NCBI GenBank assembly: GCA_951635545.1 | Contig: OX620685.1 | Span: 2,542,001 to 2,606,000 of the forward strand | DNA: 64,000 bases | Direction of reading: 5' to 3' | Source: CAG-873 sp910578365 | GTDB lineage: Bacteria > Bacteroidota > Bacteroidia > Bacteroidales > Muribaculaceae | Part shown: positions 33,934-42,835 of the stretch, one piece after another | Layout: each line of letters opens with the position of its first letter | Position numbering within the stretch: the stretch's first letter is position 1 | Program-made: the position numbers and the translations under genes | Notes under the pieces: model-generated | Seen by the model: only the letters and a program-made list of their open reading frames with translations | Told to the model about the DNA's origin: nothing | Database searches by the model: none

Positions 33934-34063
33934 TTTTTATTGTACTTATTCTCTTGAAAATCAGAGGTTAAAGTCTCTCTCCGTCCGTACTGCTCTCGCT
34001 ATAAAACAACACATTTGTCGAGAATGAGACGAAATCTTAAATGAAAGAGCCGTGGCAACCGCA

Positions 34064-34218
34064 AATCATATAACAACAATAACCGCAGCTCGTACAACAA
34101 CAGCAGCCGCAGAAGTTACGGCGGTGGTTCCGGCAGCTACGGCACCCGAGGCGGCGGCAGCAGCGGTCGAATGGGCGGTGGCAGCACCGGAGGCGGTGGC
34201 AGTCGCGGTCGCCGATAA
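34064..34218 (+). pseudogene. Displaced C-terminal fragment of the Trp/Gly-rich protein
   Basis: Read in the frame that joins 32519 to 34064, this encodes KSYNNNNRSSYNNSS, then a Gly/Ser/Arg-rich tail (GGGSSGRMGGGSTGGGGSR) ending RGRR and TAA at 34216-34218. Composition and the Asn/Ser/Arg rhythm continue the upstream part exactly. No start codon belongs to it. A different frame here gives an Ala/Thr-rich run that is not real. Confidence 0.85.
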
Positions 34219-34305
34219 AAATACAGCAGATGCAACCTCCGTATGGCACTTCAGGCCGTGCGGAAGTTGTGTTTTCAATCCAACGTTTAAGCTAAATCGT
34301 TATTT

Positions 34306-35913
34306 ATGAAGAGAATACTTATTCCGGCTATCATTGCTGCCGTACCGGCAGTAGCCGCAGCACAATCGCCTGTACAGGCCGATGCACTCTCTCAGACCGA
34401 ATTACGCGGTACCGCCCGTTTTATGGGCATGGGCGGCGCATTTACCGCCCTTGGCGGCGATCTCTCCACTCTTGGCCAGAACCCTGCCGGTATAGGCGTA
34501 TATTCGCGCAGCGATGTAGGTATCACGCTTGATATTAATATGCGCGGCTATAAGTCGGAAACTTCCGGATATAGTTTTAAGGAAAATCAGACAAAAGCCT
34601 TTGTGAACAATCTGGCATACGTTGGCGCAATAAATCTCGACGGTGCCCTGCGCAACTTCAACTGGGGTGTAAGCTATGGCCGCAAGACATCGTTCGACCG
34701 TATAACCAAGGGTTACAACTATCCTACACAAAACTCCCTTACCAATTATATAGCAGCATTTTCAAGCGGCTATTCGCCTTCTGATCTCGGCTTCGGCGAA
34801 AAGTACAATCCCTATCTCGACAGCGATTGCGACTGGCTGAGCATCCTGGGCTATACATCATATATGATTAACCCCTCCGGTACCAACCAATATGCCGGCC
34901 TCTATGTACCCGGCCAGACAACCGGCGACGCCGCGTACGTAGTACGTGAAAGCGGCTATGTCGACGAGTACAACATAGACTTCGGCGGAAATATCAGCGA
35001 CGTTGTTTACTGGGGTATAGGCGTAGGCATCAACGACCTCAGTTATTTCCGCTATGCCAACTACAGCGAGAGTATGGAAAACGCCCGGGTAATCTCCGGC
35101 AACTCTATTGTAAAAGGTAACGCCGGCTTCAATCTCACCAACGATAACCATATCTGGGGTAGCGGCTGCAATGTGAAGTTAGGTCTTATCGTACGCCCAA
35201 TCAATGAACTGCGTATAGGTCTGGCCGTACATACCCCCACATGGTACAGCCTCAATCACAGTTACAAAGCGTATACCGACTACAGTTATTACGACCCCAA
35301 CAAGCCCGAGATTGAGAAAGAAAATCCTTACGAAGGCGGTGAAGAAACCGACTGGGCCTCTTTCTCATCGAAACTCAACACCCCATGGCGTCTTATGCTG
35401 GGTGTGGCCGGTGTGATCGACAACCGGGCCATAATAAGCCTCGACTATGAGCGCCAGTTCTACAACAGCATGACTACTAAACGCCAGAGCTACAACGGCT
35501 ACTATTATAATTCGTTCGAGTCGGCCGACGATGTCAACGACGCCATAGACCAATATTACAAGGGTTCGGACATAATCCGTGTGGGTCTTGAATATCGTGT
35601 GACTCCTCAGTTCAGTCTGCGCCTGGGTTACAATGCCCAGACTTCGAACGTGACCAAAGACGCTGAGGACGGCATGTACGAAATTATGACTACAGGCACC
35701 GACCCCAGCTATTCGTTCGACAAGACTACCCAGTACATCACCGCCGGCCTGGGCTACCGCTACAAAATGTGGTATATCGATGCCGCATACGTGTATAAGA
35801 ACCGTAAAAGCACCTTCCACGCCTATACCGACTTCAACGGCTTCGAGGCTCCTTCAGCTTCTGTCACTGACAACAACCACTCGATAGTACTCTCCACCGG
35901 CTTCCGATTCTAA
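34306..35913 (+). CDS. OmpP1/FadL-type outer-membrane protein
   Basis: 535 residues with the signal peptide MKRILIPAIIAAVPAVAAA. The mature start carries the family signature RGTARFMGMGGAFTALGGDLSTLGQNPAGIGVYSRSD, where NPAG closes the N-terminal hatch. The rest alternates aromatic and polar strands and ends STGFRF with a terminal Phe, as expected for a 14-stranded barrel inserted by BAM. FadL relatives carry hydrophobic compounds; the substrate here is unknown. It starts 87 bp after the restored end of the IS-disrupted gene, so the insertion may be polar on it. Confidence 0.85.
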   Translation: MKRILIPAIIAAVPAVAAAQSPVQADALSQTELRGTARFMGMGGAFTALGGDLSTLGQNPAGIGVYSRSDVGITLDINMRGYKSETSGYSFKENQTKAFVNNLAYVGAINLDGALRNFNWGVSYGRKTSFDRITKGYNYPTQNSLTNYIAAFSSGYSPSDLGFGEKYNPYLDSDCDWLSILGYTSYMINPSGTNQYAGLYVPGQTTGDAAYVVRESGYVDEYNIDFGGNISDVVYWGIGVGINDLSYFRYANYSESMENARVISGNSIVKGNAGFNLTNDNHIWGSGCNVKLGLIVRPINELRIGLAVHTPTWYSLNHSYKAYTDYSYYDPNKPEIEKENPYEGGEETDWASFSSKLNTPWRLMLGVAGVIDNRAIISLDYERQFYNSMTTKRQSYNGYYYNSFESADDVNDAIDQYYKGSDIIRVGLEYRVTPQFSLRLGYNAQTSNVTKDAEDGMYEIMTTGTDPSYSFDKTTQYITAGLGYRYKMWYIDAAYVYKNRKSTFHAYTDFNGFEAPSASVTDNNHSIVLSTGFRF

Positions 35914-35982
35914 GCATGGAGTGGAGGCAATAATGCTTCCACTGTTCTGAGAAAGCATATAAAAAACGACTCGCTGCAATAT

Positions 35983-36026
35983 AATGCACCCCAAAAGTTA
36001 TGTGCGCATAACTTTTGGGGTGCATT
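35983..36026. terminator. Terminator with 20-bp perfect stem after the OmpP1-like gene
   Basis: AATGCACCCCAAAAGTTATG (35983-36002) pairs perfectly with 36007-36026 around a TGCG loop. It lies 69 bp after the stop, between convergent genes. Confidence 0.7.
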
Positions 36027-36059
36027 GTGTATAGTCACCTTTTTGGCTTAGACGGTGGC

Positions 36060-36084
36060 GCGTAACGGCGTTTCGCCGTTACGC
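36060..36084 (-). terminator. Hairpin after the PorT-like gene
   Basis: GCGTAACGGCG and CGCCGTTACGC form an 11-bp perfect stem around a TTT loop, 11 bp after the stop of the minus-strand gene. No T-run is seen. Confidence 0.55.
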
Positions 36085-36094
36085 ACTTCGATTG

Positions 36095-36769
36095 TCAGAA
36101 ATTATAACCGAGAGTAACGCTGAAACTGTTTCGGCGCATCTTGCACAGTTTGCCGTTGACGTCGCGTTTGACCAGCGCCGACGAGCCTACGCCACCGCTG
36201 ATGCCAATCACGTAGCGGCCGGAGAACGTGGCCGTAACTCCGAAACCCCACTGGGCGTCGAAGCGGTGCCAGCCGTAGTCAAACAGATTTTTGCTGCTTT
36301 TGGGCGGAGCACCCTCGAAATTAGGCTGGGCGTATTGCCTGGCGCTTATATTGAAGTTGAACCACGGTCCGGTGAACAGCGACAGCGATATGCCGTCGGT
36401 GATATTGAAGCGGTAGCCCAGGTTCATGGGTACCCGTATGCCTATGTTGCGTACTGTGGCACTGTGTGGCAGGTTGTTTACCATATAATTCTCCACGCTG
36501 AAAGTATTGTAATAGCCCATAACCGAAGGCTCGAAATACATGCCACCGTACAGCGGCAGGTGATATACCACACCGCCCGATGCACCGGCGCCGCTGGTAT
36601 AAGTGTCGAGGCTGCCTGAGGGCAGGCTTATGTCGGCTTGCAGCCGCACACCCCAGCGTAGCGGTTTGGCCGGCATAGGTTCGTCGGAAGGCAACACGGT
36701 CACATCCTGTGCAGCGGCACAGAGTCCGGCGGCAACGGCTGTTACAAGCAAGCATATATTTTTTTTCAT
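36095..36769 (-). CDS. PorT-like outer-membrane beta-barrel protein
   Basis: 224 residues with the signal peptide MKKNICLLVTAVAAGLCAAAQ. The mature chain has repeated amphipathic strands (WGVRLQADISLPSGS, GGMYFEPSVMGYYNTF, IRVPMNLGYRFNIT, ISLSLFTGPWFNFNIS) and ends SVTLGYNF with the C-terminal Phe used for BAM insertion. This is the eight-stranded OMP_b-brl_2/PorT fold common in Bacteroidota. Function is not determinable. It lies downstream of the rubrerythrin but is separated by a terminator. Confidence 0.75.
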   Translation of the reverse strand: MKKNICLLVTAVAAGLCAAAQDVTVLPSDEPMPAKPLRWGVRLQADISLPSGSLDTYTSGAGASGGVVYHLPLYGGMYFEPSVMGYYNTFSVENYMVNNLPHSATVRNIGIRVPMNLGYRFNITDGISLSLFTGPWFNFNISARQYAQPNFEGAPPKSSKNLFDYGWHRFDAQWGFGVTATFSGRYVIGISGGVGSSALVKRDVNGKLCKMRRNSFSVTLGYNF

Positions 36770-36836
36770 AGTAGTATTTTAATTGACAATATTAAAACAA
36801 CCGTGAAAACGAAATGGTTACGCCTGCCATATAAAA

Positions 36837-36868
36837 AAGCGTCGGGAGTCTAACGACGGCCGACGCTT
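36837..36868 (-). terminator. Terminator of the rubrerythrin gene
   Basis: AAGCGTCGG and CCGACGCTT form a 9-bp stem around a 14-nt loop. Read on the minus strand it is followed by TTTTT. It lies 45 bp after the stop. Confidence 0.8.
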
Positions 36869-36912
36869 GGTTCATATTTTGGTTTTTGAAGCTTTAGATT
36901 GGAATAGCCTGT

Positions 36913-37464
36913 TTATTTCTTGAAGAAACGCTTGTACAGACCTTCGAAGCCCTGACCATGACGAGCTTCGTCCTTAGCCATTTCGTGAACGGTGTCGTGG
37001 ATAGCGTCCAGACCCAGTTCTTTGGCGCGGCGGGCAATGCGCATTTTGTCGGCGTTGGCACCGGCTTCGGCGGCCATGCGTTTTTCGAGGTTGGTTTTGG
37101 TGTCCCATACGCAGTCGCCGAGGAGTTCGGCAAACTTGGATGCGTGTTCAGCTTCTTCCCATGCGTAGCGCTTGTAGGCTTCGGCTATTTCGGGATAGCC
37201 TTCGCGATCGGCCTGGCGGGCCATGGCCAGATACATGCCTACTTCGGTACATTCGCCGTTGAAATGGGCATTGAGGTCGGCAATCATTTCGGCATCGCAG
37301 CCTTTTGCCACACCTATTTCGTGTTCGGTTACGAACTGAAGAGATTCAGATTCTACGAGTTCTTTGAATTTCGATTTGGGGGCGCCGCAGAGGGGGCATT
37401 TTTCGGGTGCTTCGTCACCTTCGTGGATATAACCGCAAACGGTGCAGATAAATTTTTTCTTCAT
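36913..37464 (-). CDS. Reverse rubrerythrin (NADH peroxidase-type)
   Basis: 183 residues. The N-terminal rubredoxin-like zinc-ribbon/iron site (CTVCGYIHEGDEAPEKCPLCG, Cys pairs at about 8/11 and 24/27) precedes the ferritin-like di-iron domain. The latter has Glu/His ligands in NGECTEVGMYLAMARQ, YAWEEAEHASKFAE and KDEARHGQGFE. The rubredoxin-first order defines the reverse type, which reduces hydrogen peroxide in anaerobes. A -7 box TATATTTG lies at 37523-37516, giving a leader of roughly 45 nt. It is a single gene with its own terminator. Confidence 0.9.
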   Translation of the reverse strand: MKKKFICTVCGYIHEGDEAPEKCPLCGAPKSKFKELVESESLQFVTEHEIGVAKGCDAEMIADLNAHFNGECTEVGMYLAMARQADREGYPEIAEAYKRYAWEEAEHASKFAELLGDCVWDTKTNLEKRMAAEAGANADKMRIARRAKELGLDAIHDTVHEMAKDEARHGQGFEGLYKRFFKK

Positions 37465-37590
37465 AGTTTTATACGTTGTTTGTTAGTTGCAAATTCAAAT
37501 TGTCTTTTGCTGTTGCAAATATAATAATTTATTTTGAATGCAGAAATTTTTTTATTAAAAATTGACAAAAGTATGTACCGTGAAAGCTAC

Positions 37591-38777
37591 CGCAGGTTCA
37601 ACTGGCAAGTGCAAAATTAGCGATTTGTTTGAAGAACTCGGTTTTCGGGTTTGAGAAACCGAGTTTTTTCCGTGGCCTGAGGTTTAGTTTCTTTGCGACA
37701 TTCTTGATGTATAGGTCAGTGAAATCATTGAAATTTGACTTTTTGGGGATGTATTGGCGGATGAGTTTGTTGATGTTTTCGACCGCTCCTTTCTGCCATG
37801 AGCAGTAGCTGTCGGCAAAGTAAACAGTCACATCATCAAGACCTTTGATGCGTAATCCGGCGGTGATGTCGAGGTGTGCCGCGAACTCGCTGCCGTTGTC
37901 AGTAGTGATGGTTTTAAGATATTTACGGTATGCGTACAGCATTCTCACGACAGTCTTTGACAATGGCTTGGCTCTTTTTCCGTAAGGTAGTTTCTCCATC
38001 ATCACAAAGCCAGTCATGCGTTCAAGCAGCACTAGAATCGCGTGCCCGTAGGCATCAACAATAAGATCCATCTCAAAATCGCCAAAGCGTCTGCCGTCGG
38101 CCTCGGCCGGTCTGTCGTGTATGCTTGTGCGGTTTGGTATGTTGGTGGCTTTAGTGGGTTTGCGTTCGCCTTTTGGTCTTCGTCTGAAGTTGGGATGTCT
38201 GCGGTGACGGCGCAGTATCCCGCTTTCATCAGCGTTTATAATGTTGTAAATGGTCTGTATGGATACGGAAACACCTTCCTTGGCCAACACGCCACGAATT
38301 TGTTCTGGTGACCATTGGTGGTCAATAATCATCTGTTTTATACGCCACACCAACACGCTGTCGAGCCTCTGGTTGGATGTGGTGCGCTTTCTGCGTTCAA
38401 GGGCTTTGGCATGAGCCTTTTTCCACAGATAGTTGCCTTTGGTTGTGGAATTGCGCTTCAGTTCACGACAAAGCGTTGACTGACTGCACCCCACTATGAG
38501 GGCGATTTCTTTTCTCTGAGTCTTTCTTTGCAGTAAGGCAAAAATTTGCGACCTTTGCTGCGAGGTTAATTGTCTGTACATAAGCAATACAAAGTTAGTT
38601 AATCTCAGGGAGACTTCGGTCTCCTTTTTTATTTTGTATTGCCAGTATGTTCTGCTGCTGTCCGCTCTTGGGGGCGGTTTAGGCCGCCCCCGCCGCTTGG
38701 GCATCCCCTCGCCAGAAGGAGAGAGGAGAACGACTAATGCCCATCTCAAAGTTTTGCACTTCGATTTGGAATCTTCA
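37591..38777 (-). mobile_element. IS30-family insertion sequence (1187 bp)
   Basis: One IS30-type transposase lies between imperfect 28-bp inverted ends. These start CGCAGGTTCAACTGG and, from the other side, TGAAGATTCCAAATC; both share AAGTGCAAAA, and 19 of 28 positions agree. The element is flanked by a 14-bp direct repeat ACCGTGAAAGCTAC (37577-37590 and 38778-38791). It lies between the rubrerythrin and PAP2 genes. Confidence 0.85.
37598..38581 (-). CDS. IS30-family transposase
   Basis: 327 residues from MYRQLTSQQRSQIFALLQ; the longer frame upstream runs back through the element's end. The N-terminal HTH (KEIALIVGCSQSTLCRELKRN) is the IS30 DNA-binding region. A second HTH-like segment includes QWSPEQIRGVLAKEG. 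The DDE core has FGDFEMDLIV (first Asp), TTDNGSEFAAH (second Asp) and QKGAVENINKLIRQYIPK (Glu). The protein appears complete. The stop lies only 7 bp inside the left end of the element. Confidence 0.93.
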   Translation of the reverse strand: MYRQLTSQQRSQIFALLQRKTQRKEIALIVGCSQSTLCRELKRNSTTKGNYLWKKAHAKALERRKRTTSNQRLDSVLVWRIKQMIIDHQWSPEQIRGVLAKEGVSVSIQTIYNIINADESGILRRHRRHPNFRRRPKGERKPTKATNIPNRTSIHDRPAEADGRRFGDFEMDLIVDAYGHAILVLLERMTGFVMMEKLPYGKRAKPLSKTVVRMLYAYRKYLKTITTDNGSEFAAHLDITAGLRIKGLDDVTVYFADSYCSWQKGAVENINKLIRQYIPKKSNFNDFTDLYIKNVAKKLNLRPRKKLGFSNPKTEFFKQIANFALAS

Positions 38778-38824
38778 ACCGTGAAAGCTACTCCGAATGA
38801 TATATACTTACTTCACAAAATATT

Positions 38825-39781
38825 TCAGAACACAGCCTTGGTAACCATGCCTATATTCAGAGCCGAGCAGGCGTGGCTGTAGGTGTTGAGCTGCCAGCCA
38901 AGGTCGGCGCCTATGCTCAGGGCCGGGGTCAGGCGGTAGTCGGTGCCCACTGCTATGTCGGTGCGCAGCGAGCCGGAGCTGATGCAGTCGTTGTGGACTT
39001 TCAGGTTGCGCATGGCACCTATGGCAGCGCGTGCACAGGCGGCCCAGCGTTGCGACAGCTGGTGACGCAGCTGTGCGCCCAGTGTCAGGCCGAAGCTGTT
39101 GAGCATATCGAAGTATTGCTTGTGTGCAACCAAAGGTGTGGACTGCAGATGTGCATTGGCCTGCAGCGAGAAAACTTCGGAGAATGGCAGTGTGAATGTA
39201 AGGCGTGTGCCAAGGCCGGTGCGGAAATGTACATTGTGCGACGGATGGCAGAGCGGAACGACAGCTTCGGTAGCCAGCGACAGTGAGCCGCCCTGCTGGT
39301 TGTCGGCGTAAGGCAGGTGGCGCCGTTGTGAGGGGTAGAACAGATTGCCCACCCAGTAGCCAAACTGCATGGAGCCGATGCCCAGAGCGGCTCCGGCAAG
39401 AACATCGCCGGGATAATGGCGCTCCGACATAACACGCTGGAAGCCTATGCCGGTGGCCAGTGCATGGCTGCCCAATACCCACCATGGAGAGTGCCAGTAT
39501 AGCTCGTTGGCTATTACCGACGCTCCGGCGAAGGCCCATGAGGCATGGCGCGAGGGAAATGAGTTGTTGTCGCTGCGGTCGGGACGCATTTCATTTACCG
39601 AGGCCTTGAGTATCTGTGTGAGGCCTATTGTAGCTACTGCTCCGGTGCCTATCTGTATCGACTTGTGGGCGATGCGGCTGCCGAGCGATATGCTGTCGGC
39701 TGGGCTGTAGGTTACGGTCTGGCCTTTGAGGGCAGGCATTATAAGCAGCTGTGATAGGATTAGAAGCAATAATTTTTTCAT
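38825..39781 (-). CDS. PAP2-type phosphatase fused to a predicted outer-membrane barrel
   Basis: 318 residues with a signal peptide MKKLLLLILSQLLIMPALKG. Residues about 50-160 are a PAP2 acid phosphatase: KASVNEMRPDRSD (phosphate-binding Lys/Arg), FPSRHASW (catalytic His) and RVMSERHYPGDV (final His/Asp). The last 150 residues alternate as barrel strands (LTFTLPFSEVFSLQANAHL, LSIGADLGWQLNTYSH) and end TKAVF with a terminal Phe. LpxE/LpxF or undecaprenyl-pyrophosphate phosphatases share this catalytic set. A barrel-linked form would act at the outer membrane, possibly on lipid A or a glycan carrier; that is inference. The gene follows an IS30 element. Confidence 0.78.
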   Translation of the reverse strand: MKKLLLLILSQLLIMPALKGQTVTYSPADSISLGSRIAHKSIQIGTGAVATIGLTQILKASVNEMRPDRSDNNSFPSRHASWAFAGASVIANELYWHSPWWVLGSHALATGIGFQRVMSERHYPGDVLAGAALGIGSMQFGYWVGNLFYPSQRRHLPYADNQQGGSLSLATEAVVPLCHPSHNVHFRTGLGTRLTFTLPFSEVFSLQANAHLQSTPLVAHKQYFDMLNSFGLTLGAQLRHQLSQRWAACARAAIGAMRNLKVHNDCISSGSLRTDIAVGTDYRLTPALSIGADLGWQLNTYSHACSALNIGMVTKAVF

Positions 39782-39871
39782 AAATTTGATTGATATGATA
39801 GAAAAAAGAAGCGTACAGACTATACAATATACGTGCCGTTCAGGCTTTAAAATAAGTTCTGCGTATAAGCT

Positions 39872-42835
39872 TTAGAGTGCCATTGCCTTATAAACGGCGC
39901 GGAAAAGGTCGGGGCGCAGATTCATTTTGCTGAATGCCGAGTTGTCGCGCGTGGGGTTGACGCGGTTGTTCAGGAACACAAATATAATTTCGTTGGCGGG
40001 GTCGACCCAGAATACCGTGCCGGTAAAACCGAGGTGGCCGTAGACACTTGGGTCGGCTTCGTCGCATGTGGGCGAGTTCTCGGGTTTTACGGTATCGGGT
40101 TTGTCGAATCCCAGTCCGCGGCGGCAGGTCGGGCTTTTGTCGGTTGTGAATAGTTTTACGGTGTTGTCGCTGAGCACTTGTTGTTCGCCGTAGCTGCCGT
40201 TCTGGAGCCACATCTGGCATAGTTTGGCAACATCCTCGGCTGAGCCGAATACTCCGGCATTGCCTTGCAGACCGCCCGAGAAGGCTGCCAGTTCGTCGTG
40301 TACATAGCCGCAAAGAGTCTGCCGGCGCAAAAAGGTGTCGTTTTCAGTTGGAGCGATATCAGCGTCGGGGGTATTCTCGGCAGCACGGTATGTGAAGCGG
40401 TGCGCTCCTACGGGCTTCCATATACGTTCGGCCACAAACTCGTCGTGAGCGCGGTGGCTTATCAGTTCCTCAATGTTCATAAGCAGGCAGAAGTTGAGGC
40501 ACGAGTAGTTGTAGGCGTTGGTCTTGCGGAGTCCGATGTTGTATATGCGGGACATTACTGTATCGTAGGTGCTGCGTCCGGCATAAAGGCCTTCGGCGAT
40601 AGCGGTGGGGTATTTGTCGCTGCGCTGGCGTCGCACTATGTCGGTACGCAGGCTGGCGTCGCGGTGCCCCCATGCGCGATTCTGAATTTTCACCGGGTGC
40701 AGTGCGTCTTTTCGGGCGCTAATCAGTTTGCCTTTGTAGCTGGCGCTGTCTATCATTACGTCGAACATGTTCAGACCCGCAGGCATGCCGCTTTCGTGAT
40801 ACAGCAGCTGGCGCACCGTTATGCCCTCTTTATCTCCTCCGCGCAGGGCCGGTATATAGTGCGATATCTTTTCGTCGAGTTTCAGTGTGCCGTCGTCGTA
40901 CACGGCCATTATGCCGGGCAGAGTGCCTACAGCTTTCGACACCGATGCGAGGTCGTAGACAGTGCTGTCGGTCACGGCCTTGCCTCCTTTGGTGAGGCTT
41001 CCGTAGCTGCGGTTGTGCACAATGATGCCGTTTTTGGCCACCAGCACCTGGCCGCCGGGTATGGCGCCATTGCGCAGAGCCAGGTTCATCAGAGAGTCGA
41101 TGCTGTCGGTAAGACAGGGCTTAAGACCGGCCATTTCGGGCAGTCCGTAGCCCAGACGCGACTTGCTGATGCTGACTCCGCTGCCTGCTTTGGCTATGTC
41201 GTGCAGGTCTACCGGCAGACGTCCGTCCACCTTTATGCCGCCGAACAGAGCCTGTGCTGCATATTCGCGCAGGTAGTGGGTGTCGTCGTAAGTAAGCAAA
41301 AGAGCTTTGGTGGATTTCACCGATGGCAGGAACTTGCGCAGCGAGTAAACACCGGTAAAGAATACCGCGCTTACATTATTGCATGCTGCCACCAGCCGGG
41401 CGAAGTTCTCGCGCGAAGCCGCAGAGTTGGAGTAAACTGCGAGTACCACATTTTTGTGGCTGCTGATTTTTTTCAGCTGCGATGTGGTGATATGTTCAGC
41501 CGAGCCGATTCCGTAGCAGTCGACCGGTGTGTAGTGCGCGCACATGCCGCTGAAGTCATTTTTTGCCGGGGCTCCAATGTTTACGATGGCGTTTTCATGG
41601 GCCACATCTACCGGCAGCGGCAGCATGGAGTCCTTATTCCACAAGGCTGTGATTACAGCCGCGCTAAGCCGGCGGTTCACAGCCTCGGCGCGGGGCGAGT
41701 CGACGAGTCTGGTTATATTGGCAGGCGCTGTATGCTGTCGCGAAGCCAGCCCGAGAGCATATTTGAATGAGAGTATTCGGCGGCATCGGCTGTCGATGTC
41801 GCTCTGGCTTATGCGCCCGTTTTTCACCGCCATCATCAGGTCGTCGAGGTCGCGGACCGGCGCTTCGCTGCTGAGCAGAGCGTCGGCCCCGGCCAGGAAG
41901 GCCTCCACCACATTGCGTTTGCCGTGGTTTGCGGCTCCGTTCATGATGAGAGCGTCGGTGAATACAATGCCGTCGAAATCCATTTCGTCGCGCAGCAGAT
42001 TGGTGGTCATGGCAACGGAAGCCGATGCCTGGCGACGGCTGCCGTCGAGCGAAGGCACAATGATGTGTCCGGCCATCACACCGCCGAGTCCGGCCTTGAT
42101 AAAGCCTCTGAAAGGCAGCAGGTCGACATCGGTCATGGTAGCGAGGTCGTGTTTGACTATAGTGGTGGTTTTGTGCGAGTCGGTGGAGGTGTCGCCATGG
42201 CCGGGGAAGTGCTTGGCCACAGCCATTACGCCGCCGTCTTCCAGTCCCGAGCCATATGCTGCCGCCAAGGCCGACACGCGCGCTGGGTCGGACCCGAACG
42301 AGCGGGTGCCTATTACCGGATTTGCCGGATTGGAGTTCACGTCCACTACCGGAGCGAAGTTGACATCCACGCCCAACAGGCGGCATTGACGTGCCATCTC
42401 GGCGCCATACTCGTACAGCAGCGAGGGGTCGCTGATGGCACCGAGAGCCATGTTTTTAGGAAAGCGCGGAGCGTCTTTTATACGCATTGAAAGGCCCCAT
42501 TCGCCGTCGAATGTCACCATTACAGGTACTTTGGACACAGACTGAGTATATGCGATAATGTCGGCGTAGGGCTGCATGAGCGAGTGCTCGAACAATATGC
42601 CGCCCATTCCGTTGTCGGCTACATATTTCTTGATTGTCTGACGCGCTGTGGGGCTACTATGGTTCACGCAGGGAAACATCAGTTGGGCAGCCCTCTGGCG
42701 CGGAGTCATTGTGCCCATCACAGAGTCGGCCCAGCGCAGTGCTGCGGCCTCGTTGTTTTTAAGCAGGCGCAGTTTTACGGCCTGCGCAGCCACTGCACAC
42801 AGCAACAGCACAGCTATGTATAGAATTCTTTTCAT
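39872..42835 (-). CDS. GH3 beta-N-acetylglucosaminidase fused to a beta-lactamase-like serine hydrolase
   Basis: 987 residues with a signal peptide MKRILYIAVLLLCAVAAQA. Residues about 35-380 are a glycoside hydrolase family 3 barrel of the NagZ type: MVTFDGEWGLSMR, AKHFPGHGDTSTDSH (the KHFPGHG motif with the catalytic Asp/His loop) and IVFTDALIMNGA. A middle GH3 C-domain (about 390-570) follows. Residues about 590-987 are a class C beta-lactamase/DD-peptidase-like domain: LASVSKAVGTLPG (SxxK), YNYSCLNFCLL (YxN-like) and GHLGFTGTVFW (HxG). The protein probably cleaves muropeptide sugars and a peptide or ester in the periplasm. The ATG overlaps the stop of the upstream 5'-nucleotidase gene by 4 bp. 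Confidence 0.9.
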   Translation of the reverse strand: MKRILYIAVLLLCAVAAQAVKLRLLKNNEAAALRWADSVMGTMTPRQRAAQLMFPCVNHSSPTARQTIKKYVADNGMGGILFEHSLMQPYADIIAYTQSVSKVPVMVTFDGEWGLSMRIKDAPRFPKNMALGAISDPSLLYEYGAEMARQCRLLGVDVNFAPVVDVNSNPANPVIGTRSFGSDPARVSALAAAYGSGLEDGGVMAVAKHFPGHGDTSTDSHKTTTIVKHDLATMTDVDLLPFRGFIKAGLGGVMAGHIIVPSLDGSRRQASASVAMTTNLLRDEMDFDGIVFTDALIMNGAANHGKRNVVEAFLAGADALLSSEAPVRDLDDLMMAVKNGRISQSDIDSRCRRILSFKYALGLASRQHTAPANITRLVDSPRAEAVNRRLSAAVITALWNKDSMLPLPVDVAHENAIVNIGAPAKNDFSGMCAHYTPVDCYGIGSAEHITTSQLKKISSHKNVVLAVYSNSAASRENFARLVAACNNVSAVFFTGVYSLRKFLPSVKSTKALLLTYDDTHYLREYAAQALFGGIKVDGRLPVDLHDIAKAGSGVSISKSRLGYGLPEMAGLKPCLTDSIDSLMNLALRNGAIPGGQVLVAKNGIIVHNRSYGSLTKGGKAVTDSTVYDLASVSKAVGTLPGIMAVYDDGTLKLDEKISHYIPALRGGDKEGITVRQLLYHESGMPAGLNMFDVMIDSASYKGKLISARKDALHPVKIQNRAWGHRDASLRTDIVRRQRSDKYPTAIAEGLYAGRSTYDTVMSRIYNIGLRKTNAYNYSCLNFCLLMNIEELISHRAHDEFVAERIWKPVGAHRFTYRAAENTPDADIAPTENDTFLRRQTLCGYVHDELAAFSGGLQGNAGVFGSAEDVAKLCQMWLQNGSYGEQQVLSDNTVKLFTTDKSPTCRRGLGFDKPDTVKPENSPTCDEADPSVYGHLGFTGTVFWVDPANEIIFVFLNNRVNPTRDNSAFSKMNLRPDLFRAVYKAMAL

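Larger units (their letters stand above)
32520..34054 (-). mobile_element. ISAs1-type insertion sequence (1535 bp)
   Basis: Perfect 18-bp terminal inverted repeats CACGGCTCTTTCATTTAA (32520-32537 and 34037-34054) bound the element. It is flanked by the 9-bp direct repeat GCAACCGCA (32511-32519 and 34055-34063). It carries one transposase gene on the minus strand with its own promoter. The ends are identical to those of the MITE at 10282-10459, making this the likely mobiliser. Confidence 0.95.

Noticed and set aside
34052..34309. 85-codon Ala/Thr-rich frame after the ISAs1-type element
   Set aside because: It starts in the element's inverted repeat and is the wrong frame; the frame joined to the upstream gene gives the matching Gly/Ser/Arg tail.
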